Below are positions 1 through 8,455 of a DNA stretch of 64,000 nt, one piece after another. Position numbers and translations under genes: made by a program. The notes below the pieces were generated by a model. The model did no database searches, was not told the DNA's origin, and saw only the letters and a list, made by a program, of their open reading frames with translations. The stretch comes from Vibrio nitrifigilis (GTDB taxonomy: Bacteria; Pseudomonadota; Gammaproteobacteria; Enterobacterales; Vibrionaceae), in the NCBI RefSeq assembly GCF_015686695.1, contig NZ_JADPMR010000001.1, positions 310,001 to 374,000 on the forward strand, written 5' to 3'. Positions within the stretch are counted from its first letter, which is position 1; the number at the start of each line of letters is the position of its first letter.

Positions 1-225
1 AGCTTCATGCTCACGTAAAGCAGCAAGGCAAGTTTCTGGTGTTTGTTCACCTACGCAAAGAAACGTTACGAATACTTTTGCGTAAGAAAGATCACGCGAA
101 ACCTCTACATCAGAGATCGTCACCATTCCTAAACGGGAGTCACGAACTTCACGTTGCAGAATCATCGCGAGCTCTTTTTGTAATTGCTGCGCCACTCGTT
201 GAGTACGGCTAAATTCTTTTGGCAT
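1..225 (-). CDS. rbfA: Ribosome-binding factor A, N-terminal part (runs off the left edge)
   Basis: RbfA is a small KH-fold protein that binds the 30S subunit and helps 16S rRNA 5'-end maturation, especially in the cold. The reverse strand reads MPKEFSRTQRVAQQLQKEL from an ATG at 223-225. The following 75 codons carry the typical QREVRDSRLGMVTISDVEVSRD stretch in two parts: QREVRDSRLG and MVTISDVEVS. The C-terminal half lies outside the window. It directly follows infB on the same strand, 97 bases downstream, as in the rimP-nusA-infB-rbfA operon of E. coli. The identity is secure because both sequence and position agree. Confidence 0.93.
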   Translation of the reverse strand, partial: MPKEFSRTQRVAQQLQKELAMILQREVRDSRLGMVTISDVEVSRDLSYAKVFVTFLCVGEQTPETCLAALREHEA

Positions 226-322
226 ATCTTTTCTCACTTACAGAAAGAATGGGGGGATGGTTTCCCAGCCCCCCATGGTGCATTCAACAACCTATATTGC
301 CTTACGAGCAATTATAGTGTTT

Positions 323-3034
323 TTAGTCGTCGATAGAACGTTGAATTTCAACAGTTTCGAAGACTTCGATCTGGTCGCCTACGCGTACATCGTTGTAGTT
401 CTTAACACCGATACCACATTCGTAGCCGTTCTTCACTTCTTGTACATCATCTTTAAAACGACGTAGTGATTCTAGCTCGCCTTCGTAAATAACCACGTTT
501 TCACGTAGAACGCGAATTGGGTTATTACGTTTGATCATACCTTCAGTCACCATACAACCAGCGATTGCGCCAAGTTTTGGAGATTTGAAGACATCACGAA
601 CTTCAGCTAGACCAATGATTTCTTGTTTGAACTCAGGTGCAAGCATACCGCTCATCGCTTGTTTCACTTCATCAATCAATTGGTAAATGATTGAGTAGTA
701 ACGAAGATCAAGGTTTTCAGACTCAATAGTACGGCGAGCTGATGCATCAGCACGAACGTTGAAGCCGACGATGATCGCATTTGAAGCTGCTGCAAGAACT
801 GCATCAGTTTCAGTGATACCACCAACACCCGAACCAACAATGTTCACTTTCACTTCTTCTGTAGAAAGCTTACGTAGTGAATCAGCAATTGCCTCTACCG
901 AACCTTGTACGTCAGCTTTCAGTACAATGTTCAACTCAGCAACATCACCAGCAGCCATATTAGAGAACATGTTCTCTAGTTTAGCTTTTTGCTGACGAGC
1001 CAGTTTCACTTCACGGAATTTACCTTGACGGTAGTTCGCTACTTCACGCGCTTTACGCTCATCACGTACAACAGTTGCTTCATCACCAGCTGCTGGAACA
1101 CCAGATAAACCAAGAATTTCTACAGGAATTGATGGACCTGCTTCAGTCACTTCGTCACCGCGCTCATCACGCATAGCACGAACACGACCGTATTCTTGAC
1201 CACAAAGAACGATATCGCCTTTATGTAGAGTACCTGATTGAACCAAGACTGTAGCAACCGGACCACGACCTTTATCAAGACGAGACTCGATAACCACACC
1301 AGATGCCATTCCATCTGCTACTGATTTTAGCTCAAGAACTTCTGCTTGTAGAAGAATCGATTCTAGAAGCTGGTCAATATTAGTTCCTTGTTTAGCAGAG
1401 ATGTGAACGAAGATGTTCTCACCGCCCCACTCTTCAGGAATAACATCGTATGCAGCCAGTTCGTTCTTAACGTTATCTGGATTAGCACCTTCTTTATCAA
1501 TCTTGTTCACAGCAATAATCAAAGGTACACCTGCCGCTTTCGCGTGCTGGATAGCTTCGATTGTTTGTGGCATTACACCATCGTCTGCAGCAACAACAAG
1601 AACAACGATATCTGTCGCTTGAGCACCACGAGCACGCATTGACGTAAACGCCGCGTGTCCAGGAGTATCAAGGAACGTAATCATGCCGTTAGGTGTTTTC
1701 ACGTGGTAAGCACCAATGTGCTGTGTAATACCACCGGCTTCACCAGAAGCAACGTGTGTGCGACGAATGTAGTCAAGTGTCGATGTTTTACCATGGTCAA
1801 CGTGACCCATGATGGTAACAACTGGTGCGCGAGATACGGCTTTCGCAGAAGAATCACGATCGTTCATGATAGCTTCTTCAAGTTCGTTTTCTTTGCGCAG
1901 AATAACTTTGTGACCCATTTCTTCAGCGACAAGTTGTGCTGTTTCTTGGTCAATTACTTGGTTAATCGTTGCCATCGCACCCATTTTCATCATCACTTTG
2001 ATGACTTCAGTGCCTTTAACAGACATTTTTTGAGCCAGCTCAGACACAACGATAGTTTCGCCAATGACAACATCAGATTTAGCTACTTTAGCTGATTTAT
2101 CAAAACCTTGTTGCATTGAAGATGGCTTATTCATGCGGCCTTTACGACCACCTTTGCCGCCACGTGTGCGAGAGCCGCCACGTTCTTGACGATCGTCACG
2201 AGAAGACATTTTCTTCTTGTTTGATTTCGTAGAACGACGGTGACCACCCTCTTCGCGACGGTCTGCCTCATCTTCAGCTTCACGAGCATAGTGTGAAGTT
2301 GTCACGTGGTAATCTGTTTTCTCTTCCATATCACCCTTTTTCTCTTCTTCAGCAGACCAACGCGCTTCGTTTTTCTCTGCCAATTTGCGTGCTTCTTCAA
2401 GCTGACGCTGGCTTTCTTCTTCAGCCTTACGCTTAGCTTCTTCTTCCTGACGACGCTTCAGCTCTTCGGCTTCTAGACGTGCTTCTTGCTGACGAGCTTT
2501 TTCTTCATCAGTAAGAGAACGTTTCGCTTGGTCTTGAGCTTCACGTTTCGCTTTTTCTTCAGCTTCACGTTTCGCTTTTAGTTCTGCTTCTCGCTTCGCC
2601 TTTTCTTCAGCTTCACGTTTGGCTTTTTCCTCAACCTCACGTTTTGCTGCTTCTTCAGCTTCGCGTTTTGCTTTTTCTTCAGCTTCACGTTTAGCTGCTT
2701 CTTCAGCTTCACGTTTCGCTTCGTCTTCAATTGTGCTGCGCTTAACATACGTACGTTTTTTGCGCACTTCAACCTGAATATTTTTACTTTTACCACCACC
2801 GGCATTCACGCTTAAAGTACTGCGTTTTTTGCGTTGTAGTGTTAGACGGGTTGGCTCTGAACCTGCCCCGTCAGAATGCCCTTTGCGTAAATAGCTGAGA
2901 AGTTGCTGTTTCTCACCTTCAGTCACGCTATCCGAGCTAGATTTAGGCATACCTGCCTCAGCAAGTTGTTCTAATAAGCGGTCAACTGGCGTACCAATTT
3001 CATCACTCAGTGCTTTAACTGTTAGTTGTGTCAT
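323..3034 (-). CDS. infB: Translation initiation factor IF-2
   Basis: IF-2 is the GTPase that brings initiator tRNA to the ribosome. The 903-residue product has the IF2 N-terminal subdomain (residues 1-50), then a highly charged Lys/Arg/Glu/Ala helix made of about ten-residue KREAEEKA-like repeats (about 105-250). A basic linker rich in Arg and Gly follows, then the G domain with P-loop GHVDHGKT near 410, DTPGH and NKID, and the C-terminal barrel domains that bind fMet-tRNA. Length is close to the E. coli protein (890). The start codon follows nusA by 23 bases, so the two are co-transcribed. The charged repeats explain the long shadow reading frames here. Internal in-frame starts giving shorter IF-2 forms are known in the family, but I did not assign one. 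Confidence 0.97.
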   Translation of the reverse strand: MTQLTVKALSDEIGTPVDRLLEQLAEAGMPKSSSDSVTEGEKQQLLSYLRKGHSDGAGSEPTRLTLQRKKRSTLSVNAGGGKSKNIQVEVRKKRTYVKRSTIEDEAKREAEEAAKREAEEKAKREAEEAAKREVEEKAKREAEEKAKREAELKAKREAEEKAKREAQDQAKRSLTDEEKARQQEARLEAEELKRRQEEEAKRKAEEESQRQLEEARKLAEKNEARWSAEEEKKGDMEEKTDYHVTTSHYAREAEDEADRREEGGHRRSTKSNKKKMSSRDDRQERGGSRTRGGKGGRKGRMNKPSSMQQGFDKSAKVAKSDVVIGETIVVSELAQKMSVKGTEVIKVMMKMGAMATINQVIDQETAQLVAEEMGHKVILRKENELEEAIMNDRDSSAKAVSRAPVVTIMGHVDHGKTSTLDYIRRTHVASGEAGGITQHIGAYHVKTPNGMITFLDTPGHAAFTSMRARGAQATDIVVLVVAADDGVMPQTIEAIQHAKAAGVPLIIAVNKIDKEGANPDNVKNELAAYDVIPEEWGGENIFVHISAKQGTNIDQLLESILLQAEVLELKSVADGMASGVVIESRLDKGRGPVATVLVQSGTLHKGDIVLCGQEYGRVRAMRDERGDEVTEAGPSIPVEILGLSGVPAAGDEATVVRDERKAREVANYRQGKFREVKLARQQKAKLENMFSNMAAGDVAELNIVLKADVQGSVEAIADSLRKLSTEEVKVNIVGSGVGGITETDAVLAAASNAIIVGFNVRADASARRTIESENLDLRYYSIIYQLIDEVKQAMSGMLAPEFKQEIIGLAEVRDVFKSPKLGAIAGCMVTEGMIKRNNPIRVLRENVVIYEGELESLRRFKDDVQEVKNGYECGIGVKNYNDVRVGDQIEVFETVEIQRSIDD

Positions 3035-3057
3035 GCCGCTTCCTCCCCTTGCCGAAA

Positions 3058-4545
3058 TTATGCGTCTTCACCAAACCAGCAGATGTTACGGGCAGCCATG
3101 ATTAACTCACCGGCACGCTCTTCGGTTAGGCCTTCAATTCCCTCTAAATCATCGATACCTTGGTCTGCAAGATCTTCCAGAGTTACAACACCTTTGGCAG
3201 CGAGTTTAAAGGCTAATTCACGCTCAAGGCCTTGCAGATTCAATAAATCCTCTGCAGGTTCAACGCCCTCTAAAGACTCTTCTTGTGCTAGCGCGATAGT
3301 TGTAAGCGCTGTTTTTGCACGACTGCGCAGCTCTTCAACAAGATCTTCATCAAGGCCGTCTACTTCCAGTAGTTCATTTACTGGTACATACGCGACTTCT
3401 TCCAATGTTGAGAAACCTTCCTCAACTAGAAGTTCAGCGAAGTCTTGTTCAATATCTAGATACTTCATGAAGTTTTCGATTGCTGCCATCGATTCTTCTT
3501 GATGTTTTTTCTGTAGATCTTCTACAGTCATCACGTTCAATTCCCAACCTGTCAATTGAGAGGCTAGACGAACGTTTTGGCCATTACGACCGATCGCTTG
3601 AGCTAAGTTATCAGCTTCAACTGCGATATCCATTGCGTGAGCATCTTCATCTACGATGATAGACGCTACATCAGCAGGAGCCATTGCGTTGATCACGAAC
3701 TGAGCTGGATTGTCATCCCAAAGAACGATATCAATACGTTCACCGCCTAGCTCGCCAGATACAGCTTGTACACGTGCACCACGCATACCAACACAAGCAC
3801 CTACTGGATCGATACGTTTATCATTGGTTTTCACTGCGATTTTCGCACGAGAACCTGGATCACGTGCCGCACCTTTCAATTCGATGAGTTCTTCACCAAT
3901 TTCAGGCACTTCTACACGGAATAGTTCAGCCAACATTTCTGGCTTAGAACGTGTAATAAATAGTTGGAAACCACGCGCTTCAGGACGTACTGCGTACAAT
4001 AGACCACGTACACGGTCACCTGGGCGGAAGTTTTCACGTGGAAGTTGGTCTTCACGAAGAATCACTGCTTCTGCGTTATTACCAAGGTCCAAAATAATGG
4101 TATCACGGTTTACTTTTTTAACCGCACCAGTTACTAGTTCACCTTCATTATCAATGAACTGCTCAACGATTTGTGCACGTTCAGCTTCGCGAACTTTTTG
4201 AACGATAACCTGTTTAGCCGTTTGAGTCGTAATACGGTCAAACGTAACAGATTCAATCTCTTCTTCCATGTAATCGCCTAATTCGATGCTATCGTCATCG
4301 AATTGAGCCGCTTCTACAGAAATTTCTTTTGTTGGGTTTTCTACTTCATCAACCACTAACCAACGACGGAAAGTATCAAACTCACCCGTTTTACGATCGA
4401 TGGCAACACGTACGTCAATTTCAATTTCGTACTTTTTCTTTGTTGATGTCGCTAAAGCAATCTCAAGCGCTTCAAAAATACGCTCACGAGGTACGGCTTT
4501 CTCGTTAGAAACCGCCTCTACAACCGCTAAAATTTCTTTACTCAT
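3058..4545 (-). CDS. nusA: Transcription termination/antitermination factor NusA
   Basis: NusA binds RNA polymerase and controls pausing, termination and antitermination. The 495-residue product has the N-terminal polymerase-binding domain (residues 1-125), an S1 domain (about 135-200) and two KH domains (about 230-345, with VGACVGMRGARVQ and IGRNGQNVRLASQL). It ends with two acidic helix-hairpin-helix repeats (about 365-490), the gammaproteobacterial form that contacts the alpha subunit. Length equals the E. coli protein. It sits 18 bases after rimP and 23 bases before infB in one operon. In E. coli NusA autoregulates this operon, and the tandem terminators upstream of rimP would allow the same here. 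Confidence 0.97.
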   Translation of the reverse strand: MSKEILAVVEAVSNEKAVPRERIFEALEIALATSTKKKYEIEIDVRVAIDRKTGEFDTFRRWLVVDEVENPTKEISVEAAQFDDDSIELGDYMEEEIESVTFDRITTQTAKQVIVQKVREAERAQIVEQFIDNEGELVTGAVKKVNRDTIILDLGNNAEAVILREDQLPRENFRPGDRVRGLLYAVRPEARGFQLFITRSKPEMLAELFRVEVPEIGEELIELKGAARDPGSRAKIAVKTNDKRIDPVGACVGMRGARVQAVSGELGGERIDIVLWDDNPAQFVINAMAPADVASIIVDEDAHAMDIAVEADNLAQAIGRNGQNVRLASQLTGWELNVMTVEDLQKKHQEESMAAIENFMKYLDIEQDFAELLVEEGFSTLEEVAYVPVNELLEVDGLDEDLVEELRSRAKTALTTIALAQEESLEGVEPAEDLLNLQGLERELAFKLAAKGVVTLEDLADQGIDDLEGIEGLTEERAGELIMAARNICWFGEDA

Positions 4546-4563
4546 TTTTATAGCCTCTAAGAC

Positions 4564-5019
4564 TTAAAATTTAGGGATCAGGTTAGCTTTTGCGATATTA
4601 CTTAACGCAAAGTGTTCTTGTTGCCCATCTACAGTAATCGAAACGGTCTCGCCATCAACAGAGTCAATGATACCTTTCCATTTACGACGGTTACCTACAG
4701 CCATTTTAAGAACGATGCTGACCTCGTGACCAGTAAACTGCTCATAATGCGCTGCTTTGAATAGTGGTCTTTCCATACCTGGAGAAGACACTTCCAAGTT
4801 ATAAGCTACTGATATCGGATCTTCCACATCCAGCACTGCACTAACTTGACGACTCACTTCTGCGCAATCATCAACTGTGATACCGTTTTCGTGGTCAATA
4901 AAGATACGTAATGTCGAGTGCTGTCCTGCACGAACAAATTCCAATCCAACTAGTTCATAACCTGAAGCTTCAACTGGAGCTTCAAGCAATTCGGTAAGTT
5001 GTCTCTCTAAACCAGTCAT
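4564..5019 (-). CDS. rimP: Ribosome maturation factor RimP
   Basis: RimP is needed for maturation of the 30S subunit. The 151-residue product has the two-domain layout of the family: an N-terminal alpha/beta domain with GLEFVRAG, a central DDCAEVSRQ segment, the SPGMERPL signature near residue 78, and a C-terminal Sm-like barrel. It is the first protein gene of the rimP-nusA-infB operon. Two intrinsic terminators separate it from the tRNA genes upstream, so its transcription from the tRNA promoter probably depends on read-through. Confidence 0.95.
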   Translation of the reverse strand: MTGLERQLTELLEAPVEASGYELVGLEFVRAGQHSTLRIFIDHENGITVDDCAEVSRQVSAVLDVEDPISVAYNLEVSSPGMERPLFKAAHYEQFTGHEVSIVLKMAVGNRRKWKGIIDSVDGETVSITVDGQQEHFALSNIAKANLIPKF

Positions 5020-5037
5020 TTTTTAACCACTCCAGAA

Positions 5038-5068
5038 ACAAAAAAAGGGCATAGAGCCCAATTTAAAT
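5038..5068 (-). terminator. Intrinsic terminator just upstream of rimP
   Basis: On the minus strand a GGGC-TCTATG-CCC type hairpin is followed by seven T residues and lies about 20 bases before the rimP start. With the hairpin at 5111-5136 it forms a tandem terminator between the tRNA genes and rimP. Its position suggests an attenuator for the rimP-nusA-infB operon rather than an operon end. Confidence 0.7.
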
Positions 5069-5110
5069 TCCAAGCAAGAACCTGAATTTGTTTCATAAAA
5101 TTCAGATAAC

Positions 5111-5136
5111 AAAAAACCCCGAAAGCCGGGGTTTTA
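5111..5136 (-). terminator. Intrinsic terminator after the tRNA-Leu/tRNA-fMet unit
   Basis: A CCCCG/CGGGG stem with a short loop is followed on the minus strand by a run of six T residues. It lies about 90 bases downstream of the initiator tRNA and would end the tRNA transcript, with partial read-through into rimP. Confidence 0.8.
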
Positions 5137-5224
5137 TGATGCTGGACCCTGATAAATTGAGAAGAATCTTCTCAATTGCAGTGAGGTTAACACTGCCAAA
5201 CTTGCATCCAAACCTAGAGGAAAT

Positions 5225-5301
<77 letters not shown>

Positions 5302-5355
5302 TCCGACTTGCTATGCATTATACGCACAACAGTATGATTTACAAGTTTGTAAACA

Positions 5356-5438
5356 TGGTGCCGAGAGGGGGACTCGAACCCCCACACCGAAGCGCTAGCA
5401 CCTCATGCTAGTGTGTCTACCAATTTCACCATCTCGGC
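5356..5438 (-). tRNA. leuU: tRNA-Leu (anticodon GAG)
   Basis: The minus-strand acceptor arm GCCGAGA pairs with TCTCGGC, followed by ACCA with encoded CCA. The anticodon stem CTAGC/GCTAG holds the loop ATGAGGT, giving anticodon GAG, which reads CTC and CTT. The extra arm is 11 bases with a TTCG loop, as expected for a class II tRNA. The neighbours secG and initiator tRNA are the same as around E. coli leuU. Confidence 0.96.
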
Positions 5439-5464
5439 ATAAACCTGACTTATCTTACGATAAG

Positions 5465-5848
5465 TTATTGAGGAATTTCGTCGCTGTTACTTTTCTTCTC
5501 AGCGGGAACTTCACTCGCAGCTTTCGCTGCAGTATCGTCAGCTTGTTCAACAGTAGTCGTTGTTGTTTGTGCTTGACCTTGTGAAGGGTCAACCCACTTA
5601 GACTCTGCTTTGTTGGTTGATAAATTACCTAACACCAAGCTAGCGACTAAAAAAATCAATGCAAATATTGCAGTCATTCGGGTAAGGAAGTTACCTGAGC
5701 CACTGGAACCAAACACTGTGTTTGACGCACCAGCACCGAATGAGGCTCCCATGTCTGCGCCTTTACCTTGCTGTATCAACACTAGGCCAATGATACCAAC
5801 CGCTGCCAACAGGTAAATCACAAGTAGAGCTGTAAACATAACATCCAC
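5465..5848 (-). CDS. secG: Protein translocase subunit SecG
   Basis: SecG is the small accessory subunit of the SecYEG channel in the inner membrane. The 127-residue product has two hydrophobic helices (about 5-25 and 55-75). Between them is the conserved cytoplasmic segment IQQGKGADMGASFGAG, followed by SNTVFGSSGSGNFL. The Thr/Lys/Glu-rich C-terminal tail is a little longer than in E. coli (110 residues). The start is preceded by an AGGTGG ribosome site. It lies between glmM and tRNA-Leu, as in E. coli. Confidence 0.95.
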   Translation of the reverse strand: MDVMFTALLVIYLLAAVGIIGLVLIQQGKGADMGASFGAGASNTVFGSSGSGNFLTRMTAIFALIFLVASLVLGNLSTNKAESKWVDPSQGQAQTTTTTVEQADDTAAKAASEVPAEKKSNSDEIPQ

Positions 5849-6174
5849 CTATGTTCCAAATTGTTGAGCCAGCGCCGTCCTAATCAAGTGACTCGAACAA
5901 GGCTAGCGGCCTCCTTATTGAAGGCGGAGCCAATACTAACCAAAGCAAACTCAACTGACAAGGATAATTTGCTAAAAACTATCCTCTTGCCGTTTAAATG
6001 ATTAAAAAAAAGTCAAAACAATCAATCAAACAACAGTTTTATCGATAAGCATAAGTAATATGGTCACTTTCTCTTACCAACAACCTGCTGCTTTAACAAA
6101 AACCGATGTTCAAAATCACCAACACAGTTCATTAACAGCCCAGGTCTTTGAGTCTGGGCTAGGAAAAATCAGCG
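5849..6174. other. Intergenic region between glmM and secG
   Basis: These 326 bases hold no gene that I can support. The glmM-proximal end carries the hairpin at 6137-6160. The secG-proximal part should contain the secG and tRNA promoter, but I could not assign -35/-10 boxes with confidence. Confidence 0.5.
6137..6160 (-). terminator. Hairpin after glmM
   Basis: A perfect 7-bp inverted repeat (AGCCCAG/CTGGGCT, 10-base loop) lies 15 bases past the glmM stop on the minus strand. The T run after it is poor, so termination may be partial. Confidence 0.5.
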
Positions 6175-7515
6175 TTAGCAGCTTTCTTTAACAACCTGAG
6201 CAATATCTAATGCTGATTGTTGTACCAGTTCAGCGTCTTCGCCTTCTACCATAACGCGGATGAGTGGTTCGGTACCTGACTTACGTAAGAGCACTCGACC
6301 TTTATCCGCTAATGTTTGTTCCACTTTAGCAACAGCAGCTAACACTGCGGGTTCCTCAAGAGGATTGGAGTTACCACTGAAACGAACATTTTCTAATACT
6401 TGTGGATAGAGCGTCATACCTTTAGTTAACTCATGAAGAGGCATTTCACTATCGACAATAGCAGTCAAGACACGTAACCCTGACACAATCGCATCACCCG
6501 TTGTCACGCTATCAAGCAAAATAATATGCCCAGAGTTTTCAGCACCGATATTCCACCCTTTTTCTAACAGTTTTTCCATTACATAACGGTCACCAACTGC
6601 AGCTCGAGCGAATGGAATACCTAGCTGTTTCAACCCATTTTCCATGCCAAGGTTGGTCATGAGAGTCCCGACCACGCCGCCTTTCAGCGAGCCACGACGC
6701 AATGCATCACGAGCAATAATATAGGCCAACTGATCGCCATCCACTTTTTCACCAAGTGCATCAACCATGATTAGACGGTCACCGTCACCGTCAAACGCTA
6801 ACCCTAAATCAGCCTGCTCTTCTACGACGCGTTTTTGTAACGCTCTAACATCAGTAGCACCGACTTCATCGTTGATATTCACGCCATTAGGTTCAACGCC
6901 CATCGCAATAACATTAGCGCCGAGTTCTTTAAACACATTAGGGGCAATGTGATAGGTAGCACCGTGCGCACAATCCACTACTATTTTTAAACCAGATAGG
7001 CTCAAACGGTGAGGAAAAGTACTTTTACAAAATTCGATATAACGGCCTGCTGCATCCACCAAACGAGACGCTTTACCTAACATCGAAGATTCAACACATT
7101 CGATATCTTTGTCCAGTTCAGCCTCAATAGCTAATTCGACCTCATCTGGGAGCTTAGTCCCTTCAGATGAGAAGAATTTAATACCATTATCATGGTATGG
7201 GTTATGCGATGCTGAAATCACAATCCCCGCTTCGGCGCGAAATGTTTGCGTTAAATAGGCTACTGCTGGAGTTGGCATTGGCCCAGTAAAAATCGCTTTG
7301 AGTCCAGCGGCAGCGAGCCCCGCTTCCAGTGCTGACTCAAGCATATAACCGGAAATACGAGTATCTTTACCGATGATGACTTTGCGCGTACCTTGTTTTG
7401 CTAACACACGGCCAGCCGCCCAACCAAGTTTGAGTACAAAATCTGGTGTAATTGGGTATTGACCAACATGACCACGCACACCGTCAGTACCGAAATAACG
7501 TCTTTCTTGAGACAT
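6175..7515 (-). CDS. glmM: Phosphoglucosamine mutase
   Basis: GlmM converts glucosamine-6-phosphate to glucosamine-1-phosphate on the way to UDP-GlcNAc for peptidoglycan and lipopolysaccharide. The product begins MSQERRYFGTDGVRG. It carries the active-site serine loop ISASHNP near residue 100, the metal-binding loop DGDGDR near 240 and the sugar-specificity segment GAENSGHIIL near 320. I chose the ATG at 7515 because AAGGGTG lies just upstream. An in-frame GTG at 7524 overlaps that ribosome site. With this start the protein is 446 residues, the usual length. It lies 11 bases downstream of folP in the ftsH-folP-glmM order. Confidence 0.96.
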   Translation of the reverse strand: MSQERRYFGTDGVRGHVGQYPITPDFVLKLGWAAGRVLAKQGTRKVIIGKDTRISGYMLESALEAGLAAAGLKAIFTGPMPTPAVAYLTQTFRAEAGIVISASHNPYHDNGIKFFSSEGTKLPDEVELAIEAELDKDIECVESSMLGKASRLVDAAGRYIEFCKSTFPHRLSLSGLKIVVDCAHGATYHIAPNVFKELGANVIAMGVEPNGVNINDEVGATDVRALQKRVVEEQADLGLAFDGDGDRLIMVDALGEKVDGDQLAYIIARDALRRGSLKGGVVGTLMTNLGMENGLKQLGIPFARAAVGDRYVMEKLLEKGWNIGAENSGHIILLDSVTTGDAIVSGLRVLTAIVDSEMPLHELTKGMTLYPQVLENVRFSGNSNPLEEPAVLAAVAKVEQTLADKGRVLLRKSGTEPLIRVMVEGEDAELVQQSALDIAQVVKESC

Positions 7516-7526
7516 ATCGATCACCC

Positions 7527-8378
7527 TTAACTATTTTTAGCGATTTGTTTATTTTTATTTGTCATTGCAACGACTTTCATTGCCTCTAAAGTTTGCTCAA
7601 AGTCATGCACACGAATAATTTGAGCGCCCTTTTCTGCCGCAATAGTGGCACAAGCGACACTCGCTGTCACACACTCAGCTGGCTTCTTATTCAGTAATTT
7701 AAACACCATAGATTTACGCGACATGCCCGCTAATACTGGTAATCCGTATTGGTGAAAACTTTCAAGATTAGCAAGCAGTTGATAATTATGGTCAATAGAC
7801 TTACCAAATCCAAATCCAGGATCCACAACAATATTACTACGTTTGATACCCGCAACTTCACAAGCAGCAATGCGCTCTTGCAAGAACGAATCGACTTCTT
7901 GCATAAGATCATCATATTGTGGGTTCACTTGCATTGTTTTAGGTTGACCTTTCATGTGCATGATACATACAGGAACCTGTGCCTTGGCCACCACCTCTAA
8001 CGCACCAGGTTCGGTCAGTGAACGTATGTCATTGATAAAATCTGCACCCGCTTCAATGGCTTGTTTCATCACTTCCGCTTTACTTGTATCGATTGAAATC
8101 CATACATCTTGATTGAACTGACGAATTTCCTTAACGATAGGCACTACACGGTGCAATTCTTCTTCTAATGAAACTTCTGGTGCGCCAGGGCGTGTTGATT
8201 CACCACCAATATCAATAATCGAAACGCCCGCCTCAATCATCGCTTTAGCATGTGACAGTGCTTTTTCTAGGTCAGTATAACTGCCACCATCTGAAAAAGA
8301 GTCTGGCGTGGTATTTAAAATACCCATGACATGTGGGCGATCGAGTTCTAGAGTTTTCGATGGAGTCTGAATGTTCAT
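7527..8378 (-). CDS. folP: Dihydropteroate synthase
   Basis: FolP condenses 4-aminobenzoate with the pterin pyrophosphate to form dihydropteroate in folate synthesis. It is the sulfonamide target. The 283-residue TIM-barrel protein shows MGILNTTPDSFSDGG (pterin-binding loop, about 18-32), DIGGESTRPGA, the DPGFGFGK motif near 183 and a C-terminal IIRVHDF. It lies just downstream of ftsH, separated by an intrinsic terminator. Its partner in the pathway, folK, lies 32 kb away in this window. Confidence 0.96.
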   Translation of the reverse strand: MNIQTPSKTLELDRPHVMGILNTTPDSFSDGGSYTDLEKALSHAKAMIEAGVSIIDIGGESTRPGAPEVSLEEELHRVVPIVKEIRQFNQDVWISIDTSKAEVMKQAIEAGADFINDIRSLTEPGALEVVAKAQVPVCIMHMKGQPKTMQVNPQYDDLMQEVDSFLQERIAACEVAGIKRSNIVVDPGFGFGKSIDHNYQLLANLESFHQYGLPVLAGMSRKSMVFKLLNKKPAECVTASVACATIAAEKGAQIIRVHDFEQTLEAMKVVAMTNKNKQIAKNS

Positions 8379-8405
8379 AATGCTAAGAGAATAATTCCTA
8401 ATATA

Positions 8406-8433
8406 TAGAAAAACCCCGAATAAATCGGGGTTT
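8406..8433 (-). terminator. Intrinsic terminator between ftsH and folP
   Basis: On the minus strand AAACCCCGA/TCGGGGTTT forms a 9-bp stem followed by TTTTTC. It lies about 25 bases past the ftsH stop, so folP-glmM either relies on read-through or has its own promoter. Confidence 0.8.
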
Positions 8434-8455
8434 CGTCTTTACTGCTCAAACACGA

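Noticed and set aside
2550..2780. Repeated Lys/Glu/Ala codons in infB as a DNA tandem repeat
   Set aside because: They belong to the charged helix of the IF-2 N-terminal region, which is repetitive in many gammaproteobacteria.
3026..3502. Plus-strand frame opposite nusA, very Ser/Arg-rich
   Set aside because: It is a low-complexity shadow of the nusA C-terminal acidic repeats.
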